From Harmonia axyridis (Eukaryota > Arthropoda > Insecta > Coleoptera > Coccinellidae), in contig NC_059503.1 of NCBI RefSeq assembly GCF_914767665.1, positions 15,438,001 to 15,502,000 of the forward strand: DNA of 64,000 bases. The letters are read 5' to 3'. The notes under the pieces were generated by a model. That model searched no databases and was not told where the DNA came from. It saw only the letters and a list, made by a program, of their open reading frames with translations. Positions 20,881-32,645 of this stretch are shown piece after piece (the stretch's first letter is position 1; every line of letters begins with the position of its first letter). The translations under genes and the position numbers were made by a program.

Positions 20881-23800
20881 TTAAATGAGATTGAAAAGTC
20901 TTCTGACGAAAGTGGCTACAGATGTGTTGTCCAAGGCTGAATTGATATACTGAAATAGAGAAGTTTCAATATTATCTAATCTGATCTCTAAGGATAGGTA
21001 CCTAATCAACTTAAAAAACATTTTCATATTAGGAAAGGAAATAAATAAGGGTTTTCCAGTAAGAGGTTTAATTTTTAATAGCTCGCTATCTGAGCAGCTC
21101 TCACTTTTGAAGCTGTCATCTTTTGACATTTGAAAGTAAAACCTATGCCATTAATAAAAAAGGAAAGATACACACCTCAACGACGTTCAGAAATTGTTGA
21201 ATTGTCTTATCAAAATAAGTGCTCATTTGTGAATACTGAGAGAAATTTAAAAGGAATAAGTTTCATTCAGTTAATTGGATGAAAACTAGTCTTTGTTCCT
21301 TGTTTAAATTTCAAGTTTTTTCAACAAGATTATTGTACTCACATTCATTATTTGTTTTTCTATCGGTTTCTTCAGGTCTGGCCAAAGCATGTCTACTGCT
21401 TCTGGGGCTAAACGTGATATAACCCTATTATATAAATCACCTGTTTCTTTGTTTCTCATCAAACCTTCGAAGTTATTCTGTAATAAAACAATTATGATTA
21501 CTGATCATTTGTTCCTTTTTCTCAGAGATAGAGTTTAATTCAACTTAAGGTAGACTAACTTTATCAATGGCTTACTTATTTCAATAAAAGGAAAAACTGC
21601 AAATTTTACCCTATGGTTTTAAACTCCTCGTGAAATATCAGTAATCAGTAATTAGTGCCAATTAAATTAAAACTAACCTCTAATTTTTTCATCTTGACGT
21701 TCAAACCAAGAGCATTTACTTTTGGTCGAATTCCTTCCAGTTTCAAGAGTGCAGTTATTTTCAACTCTAACTGATATATTTTGGCCCTGTAATATAAGAA
21801 AACAATTCTATCAAATTCAACATCTTAGACGGCTTCATTATTTTTTTCGCAGAACCCAATGCAATCATAAAAAATTAGAATTTTAATCTGATAAACAAAA
21901 GTTATAGGCTAATTCTGATCACAATATTTGAAACACCCTGTGACGAGTTTTACAAAATGCACAATATTTCCAGATTCTTCTACTTCAAACATGTAAAAAA
22001 GGTTTATGCTCAAAATATTGAGTAGGTATGTATATAAATAATTTTTTTTCAGTTTTTGTCGGTATTTTGAAAACTATTTCGACCAATGCAACGAATCAAA
22101 TAAAAAAAGATCAGAATTGAATACTCGATCATATCCGAAATGAAAAGAAATTTCTGTAGTGCTCAGGCTTCAAGAATATTTTAGCTCGATAGAGAATGCG
22201 AACAATATCATAAACCCAATTTTCAGATTTCAAATAGATCCAGTTCTACAGAAACGTCTAATAGGCGCTCGAACTTAGGACACTCTGTATAGAATTTCAA
22301 TTCCAATCTTCGTGCAAAATATCGTGTTTATAGCGTCGTCAGAACCATAGAAATTTCAAGTAGAATATCGAAAAAAATAAAGAAAGCACTGACGGAAAGT
22401 CATTTTTAGTATTTGTTTATCATGCGTCAATTGCTCTTTTCGAGACTTCATACATCAATATTAATGCGGCACTAAGTGTCATTGGCGCAAAAATGATGAG
22501 CGCTCAAAAGCTCCCGACTTTGAATCAGTGCTTTCTCCAATATTTTTCACCGATTTCCCTCCAATGCACCTTGGCAAGGATGTCGACTTCATTTTAATAT
22601 AGAGATAGTCGATATCCTTTTTTGCCTTACGTTATTCTTACCAAAATTTTCCATTACCAAACAAGGTCACTGTGTCTCCTATGAGTGCGTCCACATAGTA
22701 AAATCCTTCAGCTGTAATGAATGGCAAAGTGATGTTCAGATCCAATTTGAATCTCCAAGCACCTATGTCTGAGAATCGTACATCGTCCAACACGAATTTC
22801 GAGATATGTTTGATGGTGACGTCGCTGGCGTTTCCTGCGAAACTGAAAATCCATTTTTTTTAATGAATTCAGTCCCTACTTATGAAAATTTATTACAGAT
22901 ACAATGAAATAAAGTAATTCACACAAATAATTCAATGTTGGCGAAACACTTCTTCTCGGTAGTACAAATCTTCAAAAGATGCGTGTCAAAATTTCGAACA
23001 CAGTCTTGATAAGTGTTATTCAGACTCTGTTCCAACAACAACGGCTAAAAGCTGGTGCTGACTTTGAATGTGGTCGAAGAACCACCGACTATTCGTCAAT
23101 ATTGTCACCTCCAACTTCATGTCAGTGTCATCTGTAGTACTCCAACGCTGTTTTAACTTTTCAATACCCCTTTCTGTAGAAAGACGCGTCTTTACTTCCG
23201 AAATAAAAATAGGCTTCAACCTCGGCAATAACTTCTTCGTTACACCCAAATTTCTTTCCCTAAGGCATTCTTTTGAGGTCTGCTGATAAAGCATTAATCA
23301 CTGGAAGCCAGATCTACAGAAAAAGCTGAGCGGTCAAGTAGTTGGAAGCAATTGTTCAATTTAACCATGTTATTCATCGATCGTGGTGAAAAAAAACTTT
23401 TTTTTTGCATTTGTGGACATTTTTCTTTAATTTTTGCAATCCTATAACGTTATGTAATATCCACTATGGATGGCTTTACCTGCCAAGATGGTCAATAAAC
23501 AATATACTATGCACGTTCCAGCTGATGTTTGAGAATCAGGAGTGTAGTGATGAATCCATGTGTCATCCAGTGTGATCATATCCCCATAAATTGGGTTTTT
23601 GTTTTGTTTCGTGTACTGACAATGTCACAAATCGATGATGCTCCAGATTTAGCCCCCATGGATTATTGCAGACCTCAAACTAATGCTTCAGGGAAAGTAA
23701 TTTGGCTCTAATAAAGGCAAATACAAATTTTTCTACAGAAAAGGCACTGAAAAGCCTTATAGTACATGTATCGCTTTTGAAAGTGACTATATGTTAATAA

Positions 23801-26800
23801 ATAAAGTTGAATTTTCAAGAGAAAATGTGTTTTCACTGAATAGGTCGGAAAGTGAAGCGTTAGTATAATAATAATAATAATAATTACATAACTGTTCGAA
23901 AATACTATAGATAGTTACTCACTTCCCAGATTCGTGTTTGATTTTGAATTCAACATTGTCAATGTGTAGGGGGTCCAAAATAGGAATATTGAATTCTGGT
24001 ATACCACGAACAATTTGTTTACGAAATTCCTCCAAGAGCTCCCTCAAACGGTCTTCCACCCTAGTGAATGTGTTGATTATTCTATCTACAGTTCTACCGA
24101 AAAGTCCAAGGCCGCCTCTGACCAATCCTGCGGAATAAAGATATTAATAAATAATAACACGATATTGAATTTTGTGAGTTGAATCGTCAATGATATTTAC
24201 CATTTGATAAACCGTTTTAAAGGGTGTGGTGGTTCTTTGCTAACTCGGGGAGGTGAGAGGTGTATATGGCAGGGATTGCTGAGTTCTATACTGATGAATC
24301 CATCAGTTTCATTATTGCCGGCCGCTGTTTCAAGAAGGCCCAAAAGATTTGTGAAGTGTAATTGCAAAAATGTCACCACTTTCTAAGTGGATTTTAACAA
24401 TTTCAATTCGTTGTTAAATCGAGTAACGTTCTATTTTTTGTAATAGCATAGTCTTTACTTGTCAAATGTAAAAAGCTCCAAAAGCTGCCAAGATAGCGAG
24501 CTATTCAAAATAATAAATAATAATCTTATTGCAAAACCCTGTATTAATCTAGATACTATTTTAATAGACTACTAAACATAGACGTATCAATAGCATAATA
24601 AGTCTATGCTACTAAATAACAAGAAGATAACATTTTCAAAATTCAACAAACGATGTATTACATTTAATAATGAATAGGTATATTAAACCAATTAATATCT
24701 AAAACAACATGTTAGAATTTCAACTACATGGATCTATTTGATAATAGGTGTCAGGTATAGATAAGGTTGATACACGTTTTATTAAAATTGATGGCAGTTT
24801 TGGATCTATTAATTATAATACCTACGGGTGTGATATTGAAATGCTGAAGGTCGAAAATAATATCCATACCTAGAGGCTATAGTGTGTTTCCGTTGTTTGG
24901 GTTCTTGATCCAATGCAAATAAAACTTGCTGTTTTTTTGATTTTTCTTTAATTAAAGGTTTGATATGAATCAGAAAAAAATGGTGACGAAATTGCATAAC
25001 CCCCAATAGTTATACAGAATGAATACCTAATGATATGTTAGACCTGATCAATATTACCAATCGATAGATTTTAAAATTCAATCAACGCTCAGGTTAAGAG
25101 GACACAAATAAAACTCGTGATATTCATTATTGTTGAAATAGACCTAGAACGTTTAGTGGAAATTTATTGACTCATTTTATTTCTTTACCAATATCATCAG
25201 ATTTTACTCCGAATTTTATTTTATTATATGTACAGAATACCAAATTGAATGAATAATAGGTATATGCATAGTTATATCTATATACCAACTTTCCTTGAAT
25301 ATTCTTGTACCTATACGACGATAAAAGCGAAAAATACAGATATGCATAAATTCGTGTTGACTTGCATGTTCCCTTTTTACAAAAAAAATCATCCTGAAAA
25401 CTACCTGCATTCTGAAAAGTGTGTTATTGTACATAAATTGAATAATATGTGAAGCCAAACATAGAAGTCTGAATTAGTCAAAAAACCCTTTTAAGAATAG
25501 TAGCTCCATTTTTTCACTGACCAGTGCCGTAACCAAGGGGGGATAAGGGGGATATATACTCCTCAGGAAGAATATCCATTAAATGTAACAACCTTATATA
25601 TCACAATCCTATTATGAGTAAGCAAACTTCTTCAAAAGAAGGAAAATTTGTTTTCTTTATCACCCCCCCCCCCCCAAGGCTTATGTCTGGGTACGCCACT
25701 GTCACTAACCGAATCCATTCAAAATGCATTTTAATTAACAAGTGTTTTGTTCTAGGATTGCAGAATTCTAAAGACAATTTTTCGCAATAGTTTGATGCCT
25801 AGATACTGGTTGACTTGTGTAAGGCCTCATAAAGTCATAAATTATTTATAACTAATAAAATAGATAACTGAAATGATGACTCAAATTTAATTTCAATAAA
25901 TTAGTATCTGATTTATGGCATAAAGATCATGATAGTCAGAATTTATTTTATAAAAAAAATTCAATTCATTAATGAGAATTATAAAACACAATAAAGCGAT
26001 ATAATTTTTTCTGTGTATAAATTTCATTATTTTACAGCCTATAAAAATGATTTTCCCCCTCTAAAGAGTTTATGGTTTGCAATGTTTTTGATTCATATAA
26101 TCTATTCTTGCTGGAATACCAAATGGAATGTAAAAGAAATGATGAATAATACAGATCTGAGAATCATTGTTTCAACTTCATGATTCATTATTTGAATACT
26201 TATTTGAAGGTGGATACTTCACATGTACCTATAGAGTGAACCACTATAGCAGAATTTATGTTGTTTTTACGAGATATATGTATAATAGTTATTTCTGTAC
26301 CAAGAACATCAAATGTTAAATGCTGAATGCCCTGAAGGCCTAAAACCTGAAAATTAAAACAATGAATATAATAATACTTGAGTTATAAGTAAAAAACTGA
26401 TTTGTTTCAAATTTTAACACACTCTATCTCGAAAACGGAGTATGTTTATAGGATTTTTTTTTCATGAAAAGAGTTGTTCTATCCGACGCCAAAGTTATCT
26501 TGACCACCTTGGATAGGACAGTATATTTTCAAAAAATGAGGTTCAAAGGACGCTTGCAGGCCTGATTTTTTTTTACAGAAAGTTGTCATGGAACATAAAT
26601 CCATGCTTGCTGCAGGCCTGCCCTGCAGACAATTTTAAATTAGCGAGATATTTCCAGAATTGCCCAATTCTTATGAACTCAAAAGAAATATGTCGATAGT
26701 GTTCATAATTTTGTTAATAATAAAGCTTAGTAATGTAACTAAGCAATAAAATCAAAAAACAAATCGAACAAATATTGATCGTAGTATGTCATAGGTTTTG

Positions 26801-29800
26801 TAAGTGTGAGAATTTTTTTGGAACCCTTGAAAAGTTTTCATTATTTCCAACAGAACTGAAATATTCATTCCATTCTTCAACTCTTTCAGATCAAGATGAA
26901 CCTTTCTAATTCATAAAGAGTGGTACGACTCAATTAATAAGTACTTGTATTTGCATAGGCAATACCTAACCATTAGAAATAATTATATTTGAATGCTAAT
27001 TTCTACGTAATGACGTTGAATAGTTTCCAGAAAATCTCACATCAATCTTACGTAATAGATTTCCTATTGTAAAAAACCTCAACGTCAATAATATTCAAAC
27101 TGCATATCCTGCTGAAGTTTGGATACACATGAATTGATTCATACGTTGATTCGTGTTGAATTATCCACAATAAGATTGGTATTAATGTTAGTACTTTATA
27201 TTAATTATATTAGGTAAGACACGGAATGTAATTGGTCACTTTTTCATCAGAATCAGGGGAACTAATAAGGAAAAGAGAACAGGCAGACTGGTTTTAAAAT
27301 TGAGAGAAATACAGGAATAAAGCAACGAGTAAATTTCTCTTCGATAAAATTCGTTCTTTATCATTTGAAATATTACGTATTTTGTATTTAATCATGATTC
27401 AAAACAATTTCCAATCTGGAAAATGTCCTGATCATGTTCATCACCATTTTTATTTTACAATTTCTATGCCATCATATATTCTGAAAGTTGTCAGATATCT
27501 TTTCTGCTCATTTTGCTTATTGAAGCCTTCGGAAAAAATCCGAATTTTATTGGCAAAGGTCAGTGACTGGATTGGTGACCGCTGGGTAATAGTTTTTTCT
27601 TAAGAAATAACTCAGAGCCTTAATGTTTATAGGATTAATATATAAAGTTTAAATGGATCTAACATTTTTTCAACACTCTGTATCATTTAAATTTTCGACT
27701 TAGTCCATAATTTTATTTCCTCATTCAATATAAATTACATCAACTCATGAAAGATAAATGATCGAATGCATCATTATTCGATGAACTCAAAGAGGGTCAT
27801 TGACAATAAAACAATCCATTGTTGAATCCTTATAAAATCAAATGGAACTAATCAAGTATTGGAATGTTAATATAGAACCCTAAAATTAAATAAAAAAATC
27901 CGCCATATGCCATCCAGAGATTTTTTCCTTCAAGAACAAAAATAATTTGATTTGAAATCGTAAAATCGAAGAAAAAACTTGGGGGCACATAATCAAAAAT
28001 TAAGAGCAGATAATACTACGGTGATATTATGTTCAATATTTTTCACCGCAAAGTTCTTAGCTTTCGGAAGTTTTCAATATCCATTAGAATTTTTGTATTG
28101 TATATTTATTATATGATTTCTCCTCATACTTGTTGAAATATTTCACGATAATAGAATAAATATCAAACCAATGAGTGTGTAGAATCGATGACTTTTTTCA
28201 TTTTTTTTCTTGAGAAGAAATAATGATTTTATTGAGTTCTGATGTTTAGTTAACGGATCATAAAAAATCCAAAAAAAAAAAATTAAGATGGTTTGGCTGT
28301 TGATCGATTGTTTTGTTAGTATTTACTATCAATTAGACACAATTCAAAGCTATTTGCATGATAATAAAAACATTACGTTTATTTAATGGATATGACTTTT
28401 ATAAATGACGTAAATTTGAGAAGTTAATCAATCATTTTATTCATTCACAAGAATGTAAATTGATATATTCCAAGAAAACATCCATTTTGCTTCGGTGGCA
28501 AACAAAGGTACCTAGATAAAGTTTTTTGTCACTTTTGGGATGAACAAATTTTTGAATCGTCGATTAAAAAATTTGTAATCGTAGAAAATATTTCAGTATA
28601 TTCTTAATTATAATTATACTTTATACTATATGGTATCCTTTTGATTGGCATGTATTGTCCCATACGAATGTCAAATTTTCTAGATCCTAGGATGTGCGTT
28701 CAGATTGATGCGCAAAAAAAATTTCCGGGATCGACCATATCTCGGTTTCTACTAGTATGATTTTGATAAAATTTAGTAACAATGTCTCATATAGCCCATT
28801 GGCAATTTTAGTTTATCCTTGCTCATGCGCAAACATGCAATTCTCATGATCTCGATATTTGGCAACCTACTTATCGGATATCGATAGATAATGATATATA
28901 ACAATATTCAAAATGTCTAAAATATTGAATATAAATAAAATAATTTTATACTTAAAAGTGGAAATAGTTTTCAATATCTATCTCTTTCTCATGTAGTAAT
29001 TCTCATGAATCGAAAATAACATACATACCAAAATTGAAAGATTTTTATATACAATTTTTTCTCTATTTGAAATTATATTAAGAAATGAGTATCATCATTG
29101 AGTCATCCTAATATGCCACTTTATTGATGAAAACAATTCAGGAAAATAATGATACATCTGATCGATTGGTACGCTTATTACTATTATTTCATGATATATT
29201 GATGTTTTAGGAAAGTAGATACAGTTCGCTATCATATAAACTGAAATAAACAATTATTCTCATGCTTGGAAGCACTATATCTTGTGTGTGAATCATATAT
29301 TTTAATACGTTGTCTGTTGTTTCTTTTGAGGAAGATAAAACTGTCTGATCAATTTTAGTTCGCGATTCTCGATATGGTTTTACATTGATTGGTCATGTGA
29401 AGAACCTTTTTAAAAGGGTTTAAAATTTCATTTTTTAAAACGTAAATTATTTTTAGCGCTAATTTGGTACACCTGTCCTATTGTATACTCATGTGAAATT
29501 TGAGTTTGATTATCTATCGACTATCACCCAGTTTGTTGACAGTGATTCAATTATTTTGTCAGTTTTTCTCAAGAGTTCTCAAGAGAAATTTCGAAAGTCG
29601 AACTGCTCAAAATATTATTTATTATTCATCTCAAAAGACCAGATTTGTCTGAAGAATATTGTGGACAACCACCATATTGTCCCGATATGAACCCGGCCGA
29701 CTTTTTCCCCTTTTTGAACATCAAAACCCAAAACGTCGAGGCGTAGTCAAATTGAGTTCAAAAAATGTTTTGTATGATTACTTTCTGGTGTTAATTTATT

Positions 29801-30556
29801 ATTTTGGAAAGGGTTTTTTCAAAGAGCTATGCAATGAATTTGCACTTCGTAGTATACACTCGGTAGTAGGATGATTTGATGAAACTTAGGAAGAAATCAT
29901 TTTGCTTCCAAGGAATTATGAAATTTAAAGGTATTAATCAGATTCACATATAGAAATATTTGATAAATCTTTTTTCCAAATTTACATTTTTTTAAATGAA
30001 ATAATTAGGTTGTCACAACAAATACAAATATTTCTCGAATAATTGAGTGTAAAACTTAATTAGTTTAAAATGTGTTATAAGTACTTAGATATCTCGTTAT
30101 CAGTCAATAATTATTTTCATTGAGTCGAAATTCATGTTGGGTTATTGTTTATATTGAGGTCATATTTTCCACTTTGAAATATTTGAAAATATTCTCGCTG
30201 TTATCTGTATCTAATAAAAATATTGATCTGAGAATTTCTATCCCATCGAACATATGAAGATTTAATAGTATCTTTCAGTTTCGAAATGGTTAAATTGAAT
30301 TATTGTTATATTAAACTTGGAATAACTCGCCTGAAATCTAAGCATAACACATTAAACGCTAATTGAGAGAGCAAGCGTACGCAACGTTTAAAAATCCAAA
30401 TAAACTAAATGGAAGTAGTTCAAGCTTACCAAAGGTTGTGTTCGTAATCCTTGTCACCAAATTAAAAGGTCCTGGTGGTAGTTTAATTTCCAGTGTCCCA
30501 TCAACATTAATGTATCCGAGAGAAACAAACAAAAACAATAACAACTTTCGATTCAT
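20881..30556 (-). CDS. Takeout/JHBP-domain secreted protein, gene C
   Basis: Predicted 281-aa secreted ligand-binding protein. Exons on the minus strand: 30556-30430, 24127-23923, 22842-22642, 21786-21678, 21477-21343, 20949-20881, all GT-AG with matching phases and a TAA stop. A signal peptide (MNRKLLLFLFVSLGYINVDG) is followed by an N-terminal extension with a helix, then typical JHBP/takeout motifs: RGIPEFNIPILDPLHIDNV, ISKFVLDDVRFSDIGAWRF, GFYYVDALIGDTVTLFGNGKFWAKIY, and the C-terminal helix segment (PEAVDMLWPDLKKPIEKQI). It contains no cysteine, so the disulphide usual in the family is absent. Intron 1 is 6.3 kb. Exons 2-5 lie between inverted Tc1/mariner termini (about 21042 and 24545). 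The ligand is not predictable. Confidence 0.82.
21042..21290 (+). mobile_element. Tc1/mariner 5' end fragment (left bracket)
   Basis: The terminus AGGGTTTTCCAGTAAGA plus AATAGCTCGCTATCTGAGC is followed by an ATG frame (MPLIKKERYTPQRRSEIVEL, from about 21142) resembling the N-terminal helix-turn-helix of IS630/Tc1-mariner transposases. It decays after about 45 residues. The same terminus is present in copy 1 at 8151-8214. Confidence 0.6.
23000..23300 (-). mobile_element. Mariner transposase C-terminal fragment
   Basis: The minus-strand frame reads QTSKECLRERNLGVTKKL and GIEKLKQRW, matching the DLKRxLxxKKF and GIEKLxxRW region of mariner transposases. It is only the last third of a transposase, in intron 2 of gene C. 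Confidence 0.65.
23630..23850 (+). mobile_element. Mariner transposase fragment
   Basis: Plus-strand pieces PDLAPMDY (about 23645) and, in another frame, FFYRKGTEKP...CIAFESDY (about 23725-23790) match the catalytic third-Asp region and C-terminus of mariner transposases. Much of the sequence between them is lost. It lies head to head with the fragment at 23000-23300. Confidence 0.55.
24300..24545 (-). mobile_element. Tc1/mariner 5' end fragment (right bracket, inverted)
   Basis: The reverse complement starts AGGGTTTTGCAATAAGA and contains AATAGCTCGCTATCTTGGCAG, the same terminus as at 21042 in opposite orientation. It is followed by decayed N-terminal transposase sequence similar to that in the ACE intron at 56460-56700. 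It lies in intron 1 of gene C. Confidence 0.6.
25522..25701. mobile_element. hAT-type MITE, second copy
   Basis: A 180-bp element of the same family as 6878-7070. It ends with the same GGCTTATGTCTGGGTACGCCACTG and has near-identical interior blocks (CCTTATATATCACAATC, CTTCTTCAAAAGAAGG). It is flanked by TCACTGAC and TCACTAAC, an 8-bp duplication with one mismatch. It contains a run of 14 C. It lies in intron 1 of gene C. Confidence 0.8.
27201..30429. other. Proximal part of gene C intron 1
   Basis: AT-rich intron DNA next to exon 1 of gene C, not duplicated in copy 1. Apart from a short mariner-like fragment near 29660-29730, no exon, transposon terminus or conserved block was recognised. 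Confidence 0.4.
29650..29745 (+). mobile_element. Mariner transposase catalytic-motif fragment
   Basis: The frame QPPYCPDMNPADFFPF corresponds to the PPYSPDLxPxDFFLF motif holding the third catalytic Asp of mariner transposases. Only about 30 codons survive. Confidence 0.6.
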
Positions 30557-30644
30557 TCTACTTCGCTAGGTGAAAGTTTAAAGAGTTGATAAAATCACTT
30601 TACTCCCGCTTTAATAAATTTCCACATACTAATAAATAGAGTCG

Positions 30645-30652
30645 TTTTTATA
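30645..30652 (-). promoter_or_regulatory. TATA box of gene C
   Basis: On the minus strand TATAAAAA lies 89-96 nt upstream of the gene C ATG. A TSS about 25-30 nt downstream would leave a 5'UTR of roughly 60 nt. Confidence 0.55.
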
Positions 30653-31309
30653 CTGTCGCTTCGCGTTTGCATTAAATCAACACTGCGAGGATAATTCTTG
30701 CGAAGCAGCGCGAATATCTCTTGAAAGTTGAGAGATAAGACGGTTAAGTGCAGAGTTTCGGCTGTAGGTACCATATGATAATATCTACGAAGTGTTTGCG
30801 CTCTGACCAATGGTCAAAATCATCCGGAAATAAGGAATTACGACCTGAAATCGTCACTCAATGAATTGCCGATGAGATAATTCGACTAGATGCTACAGGG
30901 CCTCAAGGCTGAGCTACCAGAAAAACCAACATTGAACGTGTTCACCTGCAATAAGTGTCCCACATCGTCTGAATACACCGACAAAAGTGTTGAGTATAAG
31001 ACAACAGGATTCTATTATGAAATCGAAAGGAGAGGATGCAAACTGGTACAGGGCATTGAAACAAAACTTGCTATGCTAATATTCATTGCGAATTCCATTC
31101 AATTGAGAGCGAATTTTAGGTCTGACCTAGGTTTTTACTTCAAAAGTTCAAATTAAACAGGGTTTGTTGAGGGGGCCATTGTTCCTTTACTTTCTAATGT
31201 GTTTTATTTCGACATTGCCGATGTTAGCTTGTTTGTTGAAAAACAAATGTAGAAGCCAATCTCTCCTGCAAAAATTATACAGAAAGATTAACCATATCTT
31301 AGCAAATGA

Positions 31310-32645
31310 TTCGTGAAATTTTAAGGAAAAAATAATCTACTAATGGGCGTGGCACAATACTTCCTAGTTCTTCGCCCGTTAAAATTTATGGAAGTATTTA
31401 TCACCGAACACCCTATCAAATTTCATCAAAATCGAATCAGTAGAACAGAAGATATTTTGTAGGATCAGGAGATATTCATATTAAATGGTTTCGGTCATTA
31501 CTTGGCGGAAATTCATTATGAATAAAAAAAATATTAAAGATTAAACTGAGAAAGAAAATATATCCAGTGTCTATAAGTTAACCTGTAATGATTACCCTAT
31601 GGTTTATATTGGACAGACAGGAAGATCTTTTAAGAAAAGGATAAACGAAGGAGTTATAAAGGGTGTTTTTTTAGAGCTATAGATCTTTAAATTGCAATAA
31701 AACAACAATGGATTATTCGATTGACATGAATTTTATTTATGCGCAAGATAATCTTGTGGCATTACATTTTAAATATGATTTCTGGCATATGACTGCCAAT
31801 CTGGACGTCCAATTTTCGATGACTTTTTCCAACATTTGTGGCCGTATATCGGCAATAACACGGCGAATGTTGTCTTCCAAATGATCAAGGGTTTGTGGCT
31901 TATCCGCATAGAACAATGACTTTACATAGCCCCACAGAAAGTAGTCTAGCGGTGTTAAATCACAAGATCTTGGAGGCCAATTCACAGGTCCAAAACGTGA
32001 AATTAGGCGGTCACCAAACGTGTCTTTCAATAAATCGATTGTGGCACGAGCTGTGTGACATGTTGCGCCGTCTTGTTGGAACCACAGCCCCTGGACATCA
32101 TGGTTGTTCAATTCAGGAATGAAAAAGTTAGTAATCATGGCTCTATACCGATCACCATTGACTGTAACGTTCTGGCCATCATCGTTTTTGAAGAAGTACG
32201 GACCGATGATTCCACCAGCCCATAAAGCGCACCAAACAGTCAGTTTTTCTGGATGTAACGGTGTTTCGACGTACACTTGAGGATTAGCTTCACTCCAAAT
32301 GCGGCAGTTTTGTTTGTTGACGTAGCCATTCAACCAGAAGTGCGCTTCATTGCTAAACAAAATAAAATGGACGTAGTGCGCGATACGTATTCCGCACAGA
32401 ACCATTATTTTCGAAATAAAATTGCACTATTTGCAAGCGTTGTTCAGGCGTGAGTCTATTCATTATGAATTGCCAAACCAAACTGAGAATAAATCACTTG
32501 ACAGCTGTTAAATTGGTCCATCTCATAGTTCGTTTTCAACTTATGCAAATCATTTGAAAGAATTAAATCACACCATTATTAACAACTTTGAAATTTTGAA
32601 AAATAAGAGCATAAGATTAACACTCTCAGAATCCCTAGAAATAAA
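31310..32645 (+). mobile_element. Penelope-like element remnant with GIY-YIG motif, split
   Basis: At about 31578-31655 the plus strand reads YKLTCNDYPMVYIGQTGRSF, the GIY-YIG endonuclease start of Penelope-like elements. At about 32528-32642 it resumes with STYANHLKELNHTIINNFEI and ends LEINKV-stop, matching the C-terminal end of the same domain. Between the two lies a Tc1/mariner element. Degraded reverse-transcriptase-like sequence may lie upstream (31310-31500). The element is dead. Confidence 0.65.
31655..32525 (-). mobile_element. Internally deleted Tc1/mariner element inside the Penelope-like ORF
   Basis: On the minus strand the transposase starts at ATG 32463 (MNRLTPEQRLQIVQFYFENN, helix-turn-helix). 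It reaches the family-typical GSVRNTYRALRPFY, then jumps in a different frame to the catalytic domain at about 32355. About 100 or more central residues are missing. The catalytic part (to 31737) has WFQQDGATCH and RSCDLTPLDYFLWG, but the first motif reads FSNEAHFW, with Asn in place of the first catalytic Asp. Left end near AAAGGGTGTTTTTTTAGAGC; the right end is not clear. It cannot encode an active enzyme. Confidence 0.8.

Larger units (their letters stand above)
9672..27200. repeat. Segmental duplication copy 2 (copy 1 is 2695-9425)
   Basis: From ATGGTATTTGATAAGGA (copy 1 at 2695, copy 2 at 9672) to the shared ATTGATTCATACG end (about 9380 and 27135), the two blocks align in order through all six exons of genes A and B and their flanks. 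Copy 2 is longer because it holds a copia element, a mariner with a nested element, exons 2-5 of gene C and further intron DNA. Copy 1 has its own hAT MITE. Confidence 0.8.

Noticed and set aside
30595..30810. 71-codon minus-strand frame upstream of gene C
   Set aside because: It spans the TATA box and upstream promoter region of gene C and resembles no known protein.
30890..31156. 88-codon plus-strand frame
   Set aside because: The composition is protein-like, but I recognise no motif and see no splice or promoter context; not called as a gene.
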